Shown in pieces: positions 42,801 through 49,944 of a DNA stretch of 64,000 bases (positions are counted from its first letter, which is position 1; each line of letters begins with the position of its first letter). The stretch comes from Clostridia bacterium (GTDB lineage: Bacteria > Bacillota > Clostridia > Oscillospirales > Acutalibacteraceae): assembly GCA_017428525.1 (NCBI GenBank), contig JAFRQQ010000002.1, positions 124,001 through 188,000 on the forward strand, in the 5' to 3' direction. The notes under the pieces are model-generated. The model made no database searches. It had not been told where the DNA came from and worked only from the letters and a program-made list of their open reading frames with translations. The position numbers and the translations under genes are program-made.

Positions 42801-42919
42801 GAATGGCCGAGGATGGAAACAAATTCGCTTTTGCGAAAGTCCACATCCACGCCGCGCAGTGCAACCACCTTGCTGTCGCCGGTCGGATATTCCTTGACAA
42901 TGCCTTTGAGCTGAAGCAT
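39821..42919 (-). CDS. MacB-like ABC transporter: ATPase fused to FtsX-type permease
   Basis: 1032 aa. The N-terminal ATPase has Walker A GHSGCGKTT (about residues 38-46), signature MSGGQMQRVAIARAL (about 143-157), Walker B ILLADEPTGALD (about 161-172) and the His switch VMVTH-like IMVTHNPE. A linker then leads to an FtsX/MacB permease: first membrane helix (SFAGSIGIIGIALILSLSSG, about 278-297), a very large ~550-residue extracellular region, and three C-terminal helices (for example IISYVLIAFVAISLVVSSIM). The large extracellular domain contains Asp/Ala/Pro-rich inserts and a run of alternating Glu-Pro (about 818-832). Such mechanotransmission-type transporters move no substrate through the membrane but act on lipids, peptides or periplasmic/wall partners. 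Divergent TetR regulator upstream. Confidence 0.9.
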   Translation of the reverse strand: MLQLKGIVKEYPTGDSKVVALRGVDVDFRKSEFVSILGHSGCGKTTLLNIIGGLDQYTTGDLIIEGRSTKDFKDSDWDSYRNHAVGFVFQNYNLIPHQTVLSNVELALTLTGVSKEERRRRAKEALDQVGLGDQLDKKPNQMSGGQMQRVAIARALVNNPEILLADEPTGALDSDTSVQIMELLKEIAADRLVIMVTHNPELADRYSTRIIRLVDGKITADSDPYTEAETPADKADAAPSKKVKAIKEKKPSMSFFTALSLSFNNLLTKKMRTFLTSFAGSIGIIGIALILSLSSGFQAYIDSIQQETLTSYPVLVESATMDLNSMLGGMTGITPPEVTHDLDKVYSNTMAASMMESFTSEIWTNDLTKFKAFLESEDCEIDQYVSSIQYAYGGKMNIFASDTENGLNQVYPSPIIDMMESMMSGMSFGGMQIDSSQMATMETYYNSWQELINNQNLLNAQYEVVKGRWPSEYNEVVLIVDKNNEISDLAIQGLGVVSGEEMMRTWMAMTTGGEYTGKSYEIEYDDILNRSFRIVLEPNYFTYDEETKTWVDRRDDADYVAQLVAQGEEIKIVGIVRPAEDSLMVQTMGAIGYLPALSEHVVTATNDCEIVKQQKANPAVDVFTGLPFKTDKGAAASSSAALDPALDPAAQPAADTQPREAAGAVKTVQTAETATMPFDLSNVDPMSEDEIYAFIDENYSGEEATKMKRTVELMLKDLPTLSERRELIGYLDEMMAAYPMAGVGNVNGETAYNYLRMMDKTTKLKMLTVMVNQQANAAAQETPADPAAPAADPAAPAAADPQTPAPAAPEPEPEPEPEPEPEPYAKSYDEALEILGVTSLETPRTISIYPIDFEAKDQISALIDKYNETVEAAGNEKDAIKYTDYIGLLLSSVTRIVNIISYVLIAFVAISLVVSSIMIGIITYISVLERTKEIGILRAIGASKRDISRVFNAETLIVGFVSGVLGIGITLLLNLPINALIRHLTSIPHVAQLPFNGAAILVIISMCLTLIAGLIPSRLASKKDPVVALRTE

Positions 42920-42929
42920 ATTTTCCCCC

Positions 42930-43018
42930 TTGACAAAAATGAAATCTGCTGTTACACTTGTAATCGTTACAAGTGTAACGGATAATTATGAACATTTCAA
43001 CACAGTACAAAGTACTGT
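42930..43018. promoter_or_regulatory. Divergent overlapping promoters on a perfect palindromic operator
   Basis: Palindrome with 13-bp arms GTTACACTTGTAA and TTACAAGTGTAAC separated by TCG (42951-42979). Plus-strand promoter: TTGACA (42930-42935), 17 nt, TACACT (42953-42958). Minus-strand promoter: TTGAAA (42995-43000), 17 nt, TACACT (42972-42977). Both -10 elements lie inside the palindrome arms and both transcripts would start near 42965. A second palindrome ACAGTAC-AAA-GTACTGT sits at 43002-43018. The layout fits autorepression by the TetR-type regulator at 43040 plus control of the ABC transporter. Confidence 0.85.
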
Positions 43019-43039
43019 TACAAAATGAGAGGATTTGTA

Positions 43040-43603
43040 ATGGAAAAGCAGAACGAAATCAATCAGCTGACACGGGAATGTCTGCTCACGGCGCTGCTGC
43101 GCCTGATGGAAACCAAGCCCTATGACAGCATCACGATCACGGATATCACCCGGCTGGCCGGCGTTTCGCGCATGGCCTATTATCGCAATTACAGAAGCAA
43201 GGACGATATCCTGACGGACGGCCTGGTCAACTATGAGCGGGCGCTGCTCGATTCGCTCGCGGAGGACCGCGCGGAGAGCCTGCGGGATGTGGTGATCTAT
43301 ATTGCGGGCTTCTTCCGCGACCATGCCGCGCTGATCCGCGCCGTCTATGCCGCCAATCTGAGCCACTCGCTGTTTACGCTCCTTTGCGAGCGGGCCTATA
43401 TGTATTTTCCGGTGGTGAAGAACCTGCGGGACGGGCAGTATCGCGTTTATTACTATGCCGGAGCCGTGCTCTCCGTGCTGCGCTGCTGGCTGGAGGCGGG
43501 CATGCGGGAATCGGCGGAGGAGATCGCATCCATCATCTATGAAATCATCAACCGCGAGAAGGCGGTGGAGTATCTTGTCGTGCCGGAATCACGCGGCGGC
43601 TGA
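43040..43603 (+). CDS. TetR/AcrR-type repressor of the ABC transporter
   Basis: 187 aa; start at 43040 follows GAGAGGA. The helix-turn-helix is residues about 25-45 (ITITDITRLAGVSRMAYYRN), followed by a helical ligand-binding region of the small TetR_C_33-like type. It diverges from the MacB-like transporter gene across a 29-bp palindrome that covers both -10 elements, strong context for being the local repressor. The inducer is not predictable; transporters of this type are often induced by antimicrobial peptides or lipids. Confidence 0.9.
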   Translation: MEKQNEINQLTRECLLTALLRLMETKPYDSITITDITRLAGVSRMAYYRNYRSKDDILTDGLVNYERALLDSLAEDRAESLRDVVIYIAGFFRDHAALIRAVYAANLSHSLFTLLCERAYMYFPVVKNLRDGQYRVYYYAGAVLSVLRCWLEAGMRESAEEIASIIYEIINREKAVEYLVVPESRGG

Positions 43604-43627
43604 GCGGCAAAAAATTTTCCGCGGCGG

Positions 43628-43656
43628 TTGACAATTGACGGAAAAAAGACTAAAAT
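43628..43656 (+). promoter_or_regulatory. Sigma-A promoter of mgtE
   Basis: TTGACA (43628-43633), 17-nt spacer, TAAAAT (43651-43656). Start near 43663 gives a ~190-nt leader before the mgtE ATG. Confidence 0.8.
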
Positions 43657-43709
43657 AAAAACGAAATAATGATTTGCGCTTTGCGCGGATCTGAAGACAG
43701 GGAGTGAAA

Positions 43710-43851
43710 TTTCTTGAGCAGCGACGGCAGTCACGGCCGACCTAGCCACTTGCAAAACAGAATCGGCAAAAGCATCCGGGCTGTTTAAGAAATCTCTGAT
43801 TTCAATAACGGTGTTACGCCCCTATGCTTTTGCAGAAAGGGCGTAATTTTT
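43710..43851 (+). promoter_or_regulatory. Structured leader RNA of mgtE with terminator/SD-sequestering hairpin
   Basis: The leader has a long closing helix TTTCTTGAGCAG (43710-43721) with CTGTTTAAGAAA (43781-43792; two G-U pairs), an internal GCCGA/TCGGC stem (43736-43740 with 43763-43767), and a competing hairpin GAAATC-tct-GATTTC (43789-43803). Directly before the ATG a terminator hairpin TTACGCCC / GGGCGTAA (43814-43821 with 43839-43846) is followed by TTTTT and includes the AAAGGG ribosome binding site. I could not match it to the M-box, yybP-ykoY or other riboswitch consensus that I know. Confidence 0.7.
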
Positions 43852-45222
43852 ATGGAAAACACCGTTCTGGTCGGCCTCATTTCCAAAATGATCGCCGACG
43901 GCAAATTTTCCGCGGTCAAGGATATTCTCATTGAGATGAACGCCGTGGATATCGCGCAGACCCTCTCCGAGGTGGAGCCGGAAATCCAGGTCAAGCTCTT
44001 CCGCCTGCTGCCGAAGGATTCTTCGGCGGATGTGTTCTCCTATCTGGACACCGAAACGCAGAGCGTGATCGTGGATTCCATCTCCAACAAGGAGCTGCAT
44101 AATCTTGTGGAGGGCATGTTCATCGACGACGCGGTCGACTTCCTTGAGGAAGTGCCGGCGAGCGTGGTCACCCGCGTGCTCGCGCAGGCGAATCCGGACA
44201 CGCGCAACCTGATCAACAGGATTCTCAACTATCCCGAGGATTCCGCGGGCAGCATCATGACCGTGGAAATGGCGGCCTTCCATGAGGAGGATACCGCCGA
44301 GGACGCCATCAATGAGCTGCGGCGCACGGCGGAGGAGAAGGAAGCGATCGACACCTGCTACGTCATTGACGCGCAGCGCAAGCTGATCGGCAGCGTCTCG
44401 CTGCGGCGGCTGATCATCGCCCCGCCGAGCGCCAAAATCAAAGACATCATGTTTGACGATGAGCAGCTGATTTTCGTGACCACCACGGACGACCAGGAAA
44501 GCGTGGCGCAGCTCGTGCGCAAATACGACCTGACGAGCGTGCCTGTGGTGGACAACGAAAAGCGGCTGGTCGGTATCATCACGATCGACGACGTGGTCGA
44601 CGTCATCCAGGAAGAGAACACCGAGGACTTTGAAAAGATGGCCTTGCTGATTCCCTCCGATGATGATTATATGAAAACCGGCGTGCTGAAATTGACGAAA
44701 AACCGTATCGTCTGGCTGCTGATTTTGATGATATCCGCGACCTTCACGGGGCAGATCATCGAGGGCTTTGAGGACAAGCTCGCGGCGATCGCCGGCCTGA
44801 CGGCCTGCATCCCGATGCTGATGGATACCGGCGGCAACTCCGGCAACCAGGTTTCCACGCTGATCATCCGCGGCCTTGCGCTGGGGACGATCAAGGTCAA
44901 GGATTATTTCCGCGTGCTGTGGAAGGAGATCCGCGTGGCGGTGCTCTGCGGCGTGACCCTTGCGGCGGCGAATTTCCTGCGCATGCTGGTGATCCGTGCG
45001 ATCACGCACAGCGACACGACGACGCCCGTGATTTTCGTTGTCTGCCTTGCGATGGTGTGCGCGGTGATCGTGGCGAAGATGATCGGCTGCTCGCTGCCGA
45101 TTCTCGCCAAGGTGCTGCACCTCGACCCCGCATTGATGGCCGGCCCGATGATCACCACGATCGTGGACGCACTCACACTGCTGATCTATTTCGGCTTCGC
45201 AAATCTGTTCCTGAAGGTCTAG
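43852..45222 (+). CDS. mgtE: Magnesium transporter MgtE
   Basis: 456-aa Mg2+ channel. Domain order: MgtE N-terminal helical domain (about residues 1-125; LRLLPKDSSADVFSYL is split as FRLLPKDSSADVF), a CBS pair (about 130-250; DSAGSIMTVEMAAF and LTSVPVVDNEKRLVGIITID) and a five-helix membrane domain (about 275-456) with the conserved MDTGGNSGNQ pore block (about 324-333). The N and CBS domains close the pore when cytosolic Mg2+ is high. Preceded by a structured leader that probably adds transcriptional control; an intrinsic terminator follows. Confidence 0.96.
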   Translation: MENTVLVGLISKMIADGKFSAVKDILIEMNAVDIAQTLSEVEPEIQVKLFRLLPKDSSADVFSYLDTETQSVIVDSISNKELHNLVEGMFIDDAVDFLEEVPASVVTRVLAQANPDTRNLINRILNYPEDSAGSIMTVEMAAFHEEDTAEDAINELRRTAEEKEAIDTCYVIDAQRKLIGSVSLRRLIIAPPSAKIKDIMFDDEQLIFVTTTDDQESVAQLVRKYDLTSVPVVDNEKRLVGIITIDDVVDVIQEENTEDFEKMALLIPSDDDYMKTGVLKLTKNRIVWLLILMISATFTGQIIEGFEDKLAAIAGLTACIPMLMDTGGNSGNQVSTLIIRGLALGTIKVKDYFRVLWKEIRVAVLCGVTLAAANFLRMLVIRAITHSDTTTPVIFVVCLAMVCAVIVAKMIGCSLPILAKVLHLDPALMAGPMITTIVDALTLLIYFGFANLFLKV

Positions 45223-45260
45223 GGAAGAAGGATCCCGCGCGGATCTGAAGATGAATAATA

Positions 45261-45305
45261 CCCGCCTGCTGTAAAGCTTTCCGACTTTACATCGGGCGGG
45301 TTTTT
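45261..45305 (+). terminator. Intrinsic terminator after mgtE
   Basis: Outer stem CCCGCC / GGGCGGG with an inner stem TGTAAAG / CTTTACA, followed by TTTTT. Confidence 0.9.
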
Positions 45306-45433
45306 CGTATGTGACTGATCGGGCTTGCAGGGGAAGACTGCCGCCCGTAATTAAAAGTGCAGGATTCCGTGCCGTATCCCGGCTGTTGCAGCAGATACTC
45401 CGCGGTTTGCAGCCGGAAAAACAGCGAAAACGC

Positions 45434-45462
45434 TTGACAATGGAGGCGAATTTCAATACACT
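45434..45462 (+). promoter_or_regulatory. Promoter of the cytosolic LRR protein gene
   Basis: TTGACA (45434-45439), 17-nt spacer, TACACT (45457-45462), 20 nt before the ATG at 45483. Confidence 0.65.
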
Positions 45463-45482
45463 GAATGCGGGAGGGATGAATT

Positions 45483-46883
45483 ATGCCGATTGTAGAAGCA
45501 AAATGTATGAACTGCGGAGCGGCGCTCCAGGTTGATAACACAAAAGATGCCGCCGTCTGCCCGTACTGTCAGACGCCGTTCATCATCGAAAAGGCGATCA
45601 ACAACTACAACATCTCTAACAATATCACCGCCGGAACCGTCAACATTATCGGCGGAAATTCCGCGGATTTTGAGATCCGCGCCGGGACACTATTGAAATA
45701 TAACGGCGCCGCGACCGACGTTGTGATTCCGAACAGCGTGACAAGCATCGATAAAGAGGCGTTCAAAGGCTGCACCGGGCTGACGAGCGTCACGATCCCG
45801 GACAGCGTCACGCGCATCGGCGATTCTACATTCGACGACAACACCGGGCTGACGAGCGTCAAAGTCTCAGCGGGGAATCCAATCTACCACAGCTCCGGGA
45901 ACTGCCTGATTGAAACCGCAAGCAAAACCTTGATCCGAGGCTGCAACGCCAGCGTCATTCCAAGCAATGGCAGCGTCACAAGCATCGGCGGTTCTGCATT
46001 CTACGGCTGCACCGGGCTGACGAGCATCACGATCCCGGACAGCGTCACAAGCATCGGCAATTATGCATTCTCCAGCTGCACCGGATTGACGAACGTCACG
46101 ATCCCGGACAGTGTTACAAGCATCGGCAGTTCTGCATTCTACGGCTGCACCGGGCTGACGAGCGTCACGATTCCGGACAGCGTCACAAGCATCGGCAATT
46201 ATGCGTTCTCCGGTTGCACCGGGCTGACGAGCGTCACAATCCCGGGTGGCGTTTCCTACATCGGCGAAGCCGCGTTCATAGGCTGCACCGGGCTGACGAG
46301 CGTCACGATTGGCAAGGGCGTCACAAGCATCAGCGATTCTGCATTCTTAAACTGCACCGGGCTGACGAGCGTCACGATCCCTGACAGCGTCACGAGCATC
46401 GGTAAATGGGCATTCGGCAGATGCACCGGGCTGACGAGCATCACGATTCCGGACAGCGTGACAAGCATTGGTAAAGATGCGTTCGAGCGCTGCACCGGGC
46501 TGACGAGCGTCACAATCCCGGACAGCGTCACAATCGACCGTTTTCGTATATTCGCTCCCGAAACAAAAATTATACGGCCATCTGATAAATCCGTAACAGT
46601 CGAAAAGCCGAAAGGATCAAGCGGCTGCTACGTTGCTACCGCTGTCTACGGTTCCTATGATTGCCCGCAGGTGTGGACGCTGCGGCGCTTCCGCGACAAT
46701 CGGCTGGCGCTGACGTGGTACGGCAGGCTGTTCATCGTTCTGTATTACGCAATCAGCCCTACCGTTGTGAAATGGTTCGGGCAAGCCGCGTGGTTCAATC
46801 GCTTCTGGCGCGCGCGCCTCGACCGCATGGTCCGCCGCCTGCAGGCAGACGGCTTCGACGACACGCCCTATTCTGACAACTAA
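45483..46883 (+). CDS. Zinc-ribbon / leucine-rich-repeat (LRR_5) / CFI-box protein, cytosolic
   Basis: 466 aa, no signal peptide. The N-terminus is a zinc ribbon (CMNCGAALQV and CPYCQTPF, residues about 8-37). Residues about 75-355 hold about 11 BspA-type leucine-rich repeats of 23 aa with consensus GLTSVTIPDSVTSIGxxAF, one interrupted by a NPIYHSSGNCLIE insert. The C-terminus (about 375-466) is the CFI-box-like domain: CYVATAVYGSYDCPQVWTLR, then WYGRLF and YYAISPTVVKWFG. The CFI-box and zinc-ribbon combination occurs in cytosolic proteins of gut Firmicutes with unknown function. Near-identical repeats suggest recombination. Start from GGGAGGG site. Confidence 0.85.
   Translation: MPIVEAKCMNCGAALQVDNTKDAAVCPYCQTPFIIEKAINNYNISNNITAGTVNIIGGNSADFEIRAGTLLKYNGAATDVVIPNSVTSIDKEAFKGCTGLTSVTIPDSVTRIGDSTFDDNTGLTSVKVSAGNPIYHSSGNCLIETASKTLIRGCNASVIPSNGSVTSIGGSAFYGCTGLTSITIPDSVTSIGNYAFSSCTGLTNVTIPDSVTSIGSSAFYGCTGLTSVTIPDSVTSIGNYAFSGCTGLTSVTIPGGVSYIGEAAFIGCTGLTSVTIGKGVTSISDSAFLNCTGLTSVTIPDSVTSIGKWAFGRCTGLTSITIPDSVTSIGKDAFERCTGLTSVTIPDSVTIDRFRIFAPETKIIRPSDKSVTVEKPKGSSGCYVATAVYGSYDCPQVWTLRRFRDNRLALTWYGRLFIVLYYAISPTVVKWFGQAAWFNRFWRARLDRMVRRLQADGFDDTPYSDN
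45760..46535 (+). repeat. 69-bp tandem DNA repeat within the LRR gene
   Basis: The block TGCACCGGGCTGACGAGC recurs at exact 69-bp spacing from about 46009 to 46492 (one copy diverged at 46078) and once more near 45771, so the leucine-rich repeats are nearly identical at DNA level, which favours unequal recombination and repeat-number change. Confidence 0.85.
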
Positions 46884-46898
46884 AAAAACCATGAGAAA

Positions 46899-46926
46899 CC
46901 GCCGTGCTCAAATCCGAGCACGGCGG
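46899..46926. terminator. Bidirectional hairpin terminator, repeated motif
   Basis: Perfect 11-bp stem CCGCCGTGCTC / GAGCACGGCGG, loop AAATCC, between convergent genes; same core as the hairpin at 27218-27245. An A7 run precedes it (T run on the minus strand). Confidence 0.8.
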
Positions 46927-46946
46927 TAATGTTTTATGCGATTCTT

Positions 46947-49715
46947 CTAAACAATATTCCCTTTCTTCCGTTCCGTTGCGCGGCGCAGGGCCTTGCCGAT
47001 TTCAAACACCGGCACGGTGGAGGCGGCAAGCAGGATCGAGATCAGCAGCTCGTTGGGCTCAAGCGTGAAGTGCCCTTTTGCGTCCGCGAGCGGGAAGAAG
47101 ATATCCCGCAGGAACGGCACGTAGATCGGCAACAGCGTCATGCCGGCGGTGATCACGGCGGCGCCGACCAGCCACCAGTTGAAGTTTCTGAACATGCTTC
47201 CGGAGAACAGGGAGCCCTGGCGCGAGCGCATATTGATCGCGCAGAACAGTTCGCCGAAGTTGACCGCGAGGAACGCCATCGCGACGGCGTTCAGGCACAT
47301 GTTGTTGTTCGCTTCGGTTGCGCCCCAGATCGCGGAGAGCTTCGCGCCGGGATTCGCGTAGAAGAAACCGATGATATACGCGGCGATTTCCACGATCGCC
47401 AGGTAAATGCCCTGCCAGACCATATCGACGCCGGCGCCGCCGGAGAAGATGCCGTCGGTCGTGGCGCGCGGCTTGCGGCGCATCAGGTTGCCCTCCGCCT
47501 TCTCCATGCCGAGCGCGAGACCCGGCAGCGAGTCGGTGACCATGTTGACCCACAGCAGGTGGATCGGGCCCAGGATCGTGAAGTTGAAGATCGTGGAGAA
47601 GAACATGATCAGCACTTCGCTCATGTTGGTGGAAAGCTGGAACTGCAGCACCTTGCAGACGTTGTCATAGATCTTGCGGCCTTCCTCGATCGCGTTGACG
47701 ATCGTGGCGAAGTTGTCGTCCGCGAGCACCATGTCGGAAACACTCTTGGTCACGTCCGTGCCGGTGATGCCCATGCCGATGCCGATATCGGCGGATTTGA
47801 TCGAGGGTGCGTCGTTGACGCCGTCGCCGGTCATGGCCGTGACCATGCCGCGCGCCTTCCACGCCTTGACGATGCGGGTCTTATGTTCGGGCTGCACGCG
47901 GGCGTAGACCGAATACTTGGTCACTTCCTCGATCAGCTCTTCGTCGCTGAACTTGTCGAGATCCGCGCCGAGGATCGCCTGCCCCGCATCCGCAAGGATG
48001 CCGAGCTCCTTGCCGATGGCAACGGCGGTGTCCTTGTGGTCGCCCGTGATCATCACGGGGCGGATGCCGGCCTCGCGGCATTCCTCAATGGCGGCCTTGA
48101 CCTCCGGACGCACCGGGTCGATCATGCCGGTCAGGCCGACGAAGGTCAGATCCTCCTCAAGCGTTTCCGGCTCATAGGAGGTCGGCGCGGCCACATACAT
48201 CCGCATGGCGACGGCGAGCACGCGCAGCGCACGGTCCGCCATGGCTTTGTTGTTTTCAACGATCTTTGCGCGCACCTCATCGGTGAAGGGGACGGCCTTG
48301 CCGTCGATGAGCGCGAACTTGCAGTGATTGAGCACCACGTCGGGCGCGCCCTTGGTGTATTGCACGATGCCGTCCGGGGTCTGGTGGACGGTGGACATCA
48401 TCTTGCGGCCGGAATCAAACGGCGCTTCGCCGATGCGGGGATGGTTGGCCACAAGGTCATTTTTATTCAGCCCGAGCGTATTCGCATAGGCCACAAGCGC
48501 CGCCTCGGTCGGTTCGCCCTTGACCTTGCCCGCGGCGTCGATCTCCGCGTCGCAGCAGAGCGCCATCGCCTTGGCGATCAGCGGTTCGTTATCGCCGAAG
48601 TGATCCACCACGGTCATCTTGTTCTGCGTCAGGGTGCCGGTTTTATCCGAGCAGATGATCTGCGTGCAGCCGAGGGTTTCCACGGCGGTCAGCTTGCGGA
48701 TCAGCGCCTGCCGTTTGCTCATGGCGGTCACGCCGATGGAGAGGATGATCGTCACCACGGCGGGCAGGCCCTCGGGGATCGCCGCAACCGCGAGCGCGAT
48801 GGCGGAGATGAAGGTCGCCAGCGCCGCGTTGCCGAAGTGGCCCCAGGTGAAGCCGCCCTTTTCGGTCAGGATGGTTTCAACAAGGCCGACGATGAACACC
48901 AGGATGGAAATGCCGATCACGAGCTTGGTCAGGAATCTGGAAAGCTCCGCCATCTTGATCTGCAGCGGGGTCTGCTCCTTTTCCGCCTGCGTGAGCGCAT
49001 CGGCGATCTTGCCCATTTCGGTATCCATGCCAGTGCCGGTCACAACGGCCTTGCCGCGGCCGTAAACGACCACGGAACCGCTGTAGAGCATGTTCTTGCG
49101 GTCACCCAGCGGCACGTCGGCGTTCTGATCCTTGCACATGAGCACGTCGATCACCTTGGAAACCGGCACGGATTCGCCGGTCAGCGCCGCTTCCTCCGCC
49201 TTGAGGGAGTGGCTTTCGATGATGCGGCAGTCCGCCGGTACGGCGTCGCCCGCCTCGAGCACGACGACGTCGCCCACGGCGATGTCCTCGCTCTTGACGG
49301 TGACGACCTCGCCGTCGCGCAGCACGCGGCTGGTGGCGGCCGTCATCTGCATGAGGGCTTCCATGGCGGCCTCCGCCTTGCTTTCCTGCACCAGACTCAT
49401 GATCGTGTTGATGATCACGACCACAAGGATGACCAGCACGTCGGCGAAATCAATGAGTTTAAACCCTTCGCCCGCCTTGATCGCCTCAAACACGGCCACG
49501 CATGCCTGGATCAGCGCCGCAATCAGCAGCATGATGATCATGGGATCGGCCAGTGAATTGAGGAATTTGCGGAACAGGGTCTCTTTTTCGGGTTCCTTGA
49601 GCTTGTTTTTGCCGTTGACGCCGAGCCGCCGTTCCGCCTCTTCGGCAGTCAGGCCCTTGGCTGAGCTGCCGACCGCTTTGTAGACGGCGTCCAGCTCTTC
49701 CAGATAGAACTTCAT
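46947..49715 (-). CDS. P-type Ca2+/Mn2+-transporting ATPase (P2-type)
   Basis: 922 aa from the ATG at 49713-49715 (AAAGGA site; a TTG three codons earlier is less likely). Motifs: N-terminal cation ATPase domain (YKAVGSSAKGLTAEEAERRL), actuator TGES (about residue 180), PEGL in helix 4 (AAIPEGLPAVV), phosphorylation motif DKTGTLTQNKMT (about 355-366), GDGVNDAPSIKSADIG (about 650-665) and the M5/M6 regions ending NMVTDSLPGLALG. It matches PMCA/SERCA-type bacterial pumps that export Ca2+ or Mn2+. A Mn2+ riboswitch lies directly upstream, so Mn2+ export is the likelier role. Confidence 0.94.
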   Translation of the reverse strand: MKFYLEELDAVYKAVGSSAKGLTAEEAERRLGVNGKNKLKEPEKETLFRKFLNSLADPMIIMLLIAALIQACVAVFEAIKAGEGFKLIDFADVLVILVVVIINTIMSLVQESKAEAAMEALMQMTAATSRVLRDGEVVTVKSEDIAVGDVVVLEAGDAVPADCRIIESHSLKAEEAALTGESVPVSKVIDVLMCKDQNADVPLGDRKNMLYSGSVVVYGRGKAVVTGTGMDTEMGKIADALTQAEKEQTPLQIKMAELSRFLTKLVIGISILVFIVGLVETILTEKGGFTWGHFGNAALATFISAIALAVAAIPEGLPAVVTIILSIGVTAMSKRQALIRKLTAVETLGCTQIICSDKTGTLTQNKMTVVDHFGDNEPLIAKAMALCCDAEIDAAGKVKGEPTEAALVAYANTLGLNKNDLVANHPRIGEAPFDSGRKMMSTVHQTPDGIVQYTKGAPDVVLNHCKFALIDGKAVPFTDEVRAKIVENNKAMADRALRVLAVAMRMYVAAPTSYEPETLEEDLTFVGLTGMIDPVRPEVKAAIEECREAGIRPVMITGDHKDTAVAIGKELGILADAGQAILGADLDKFSDEELIEEVTKYSVYARVQPEHKTRIVKAWKARGMVTAMTGDGVNDAPSIKSADIGIGMGITGTDVTKSVSDMVLADDNFATIVNAIEEGRKIYDNVCKVLQFQLSTNMSEVLIMFFSTIFNFTILGPIHLLWVNMVTDSLPGLALGMEKAEGNLMRRKPRATTDGIFSGGAGVDMVWQGIYLAIVEIAAYIIGFFYANPGAKLSAIWGATEANNNMCLNAVAMAFLAVNFGELFCAINMRSRQGSLFSGSMFRNFNWWLVGAAVITAGMTLLPIYVPFLRDIFFPLADAKGHFTLEPNELLISILLAASTVPVFEIGKALRRATERKKGNIV

Positions 49716-49749
49716 ACGGTTCAATCCTTTCCTGTCTATTGAATAAATA

Positions 49750-49875
49750 AAGACCTCTGACAGAGAACAGCCTCTGTCAAAGGTCTTGCTTCCAAACGAT
49801 CGGGCGATCGCCAGGCCGAAGCCGGTTGTTGACGATCTGCGCAGGCGTCGGACGCCTGCAAGCTACTCCCCTTTA
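49750..49875 (-). promoter_or_regulatory. yybP-ykoY Mn2+ riboswitch with overlapping terminator
   Basis: On the minus strand the RNA starts AAAGGGGAGTAGC (about 49874-49862), has a GCAGGCGTC / GACGCCTGC stem, a CGTCAACAACCGG segment and ends GCAAGACCTTTG (49789-49778), matching the yybP-ykoY core. The 3' end of the aptamer is the 5' arm of an intrinsic terminator AAGACC...GGTCTT (49787 to 49750) followed by TATTTATT. This arrangement makes an on-switch: Mn2+-bound aptamer prevents the terminator. Confidence 0.88.
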
Positions 49876-49888
49876 ACTTGACGGCATA

Positions 49889-49917
49889 ATCATATCACAC
49901 CCAGCGGGGTTTGTCAA
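49889..49917 (-). promoter_or_regulatory. Sigma-A promoter of the Mn2+-riboswitch/ATPase transcript
   Basis: On the minus strand TTGACA (49912-49917), 17-nt spacer, TATGAT (49889-49894). Confidence 0.85.
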
Positions 49918-49944
49918 ATTATTTTTTGCGAAATCGCGTCCGGC

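Noticed and set aside
43663..43851. M-box Mg2+ riboswitch in front of mgtE
   Set aside because: The conserved GGTGAGGCTCC, GACGCCAATGGG and CAGTGCTAAAGC blocks are missing; kept as an unassigned leader.
46929..49556. 875-residue plus-strand open frame opposite the P-type ATPase gene
   Set aside because: High GC and Ala/Gly/Arg/His/Asp-rich shadow; the minus-strand gene has all ATPase motifs and a riboswitch.
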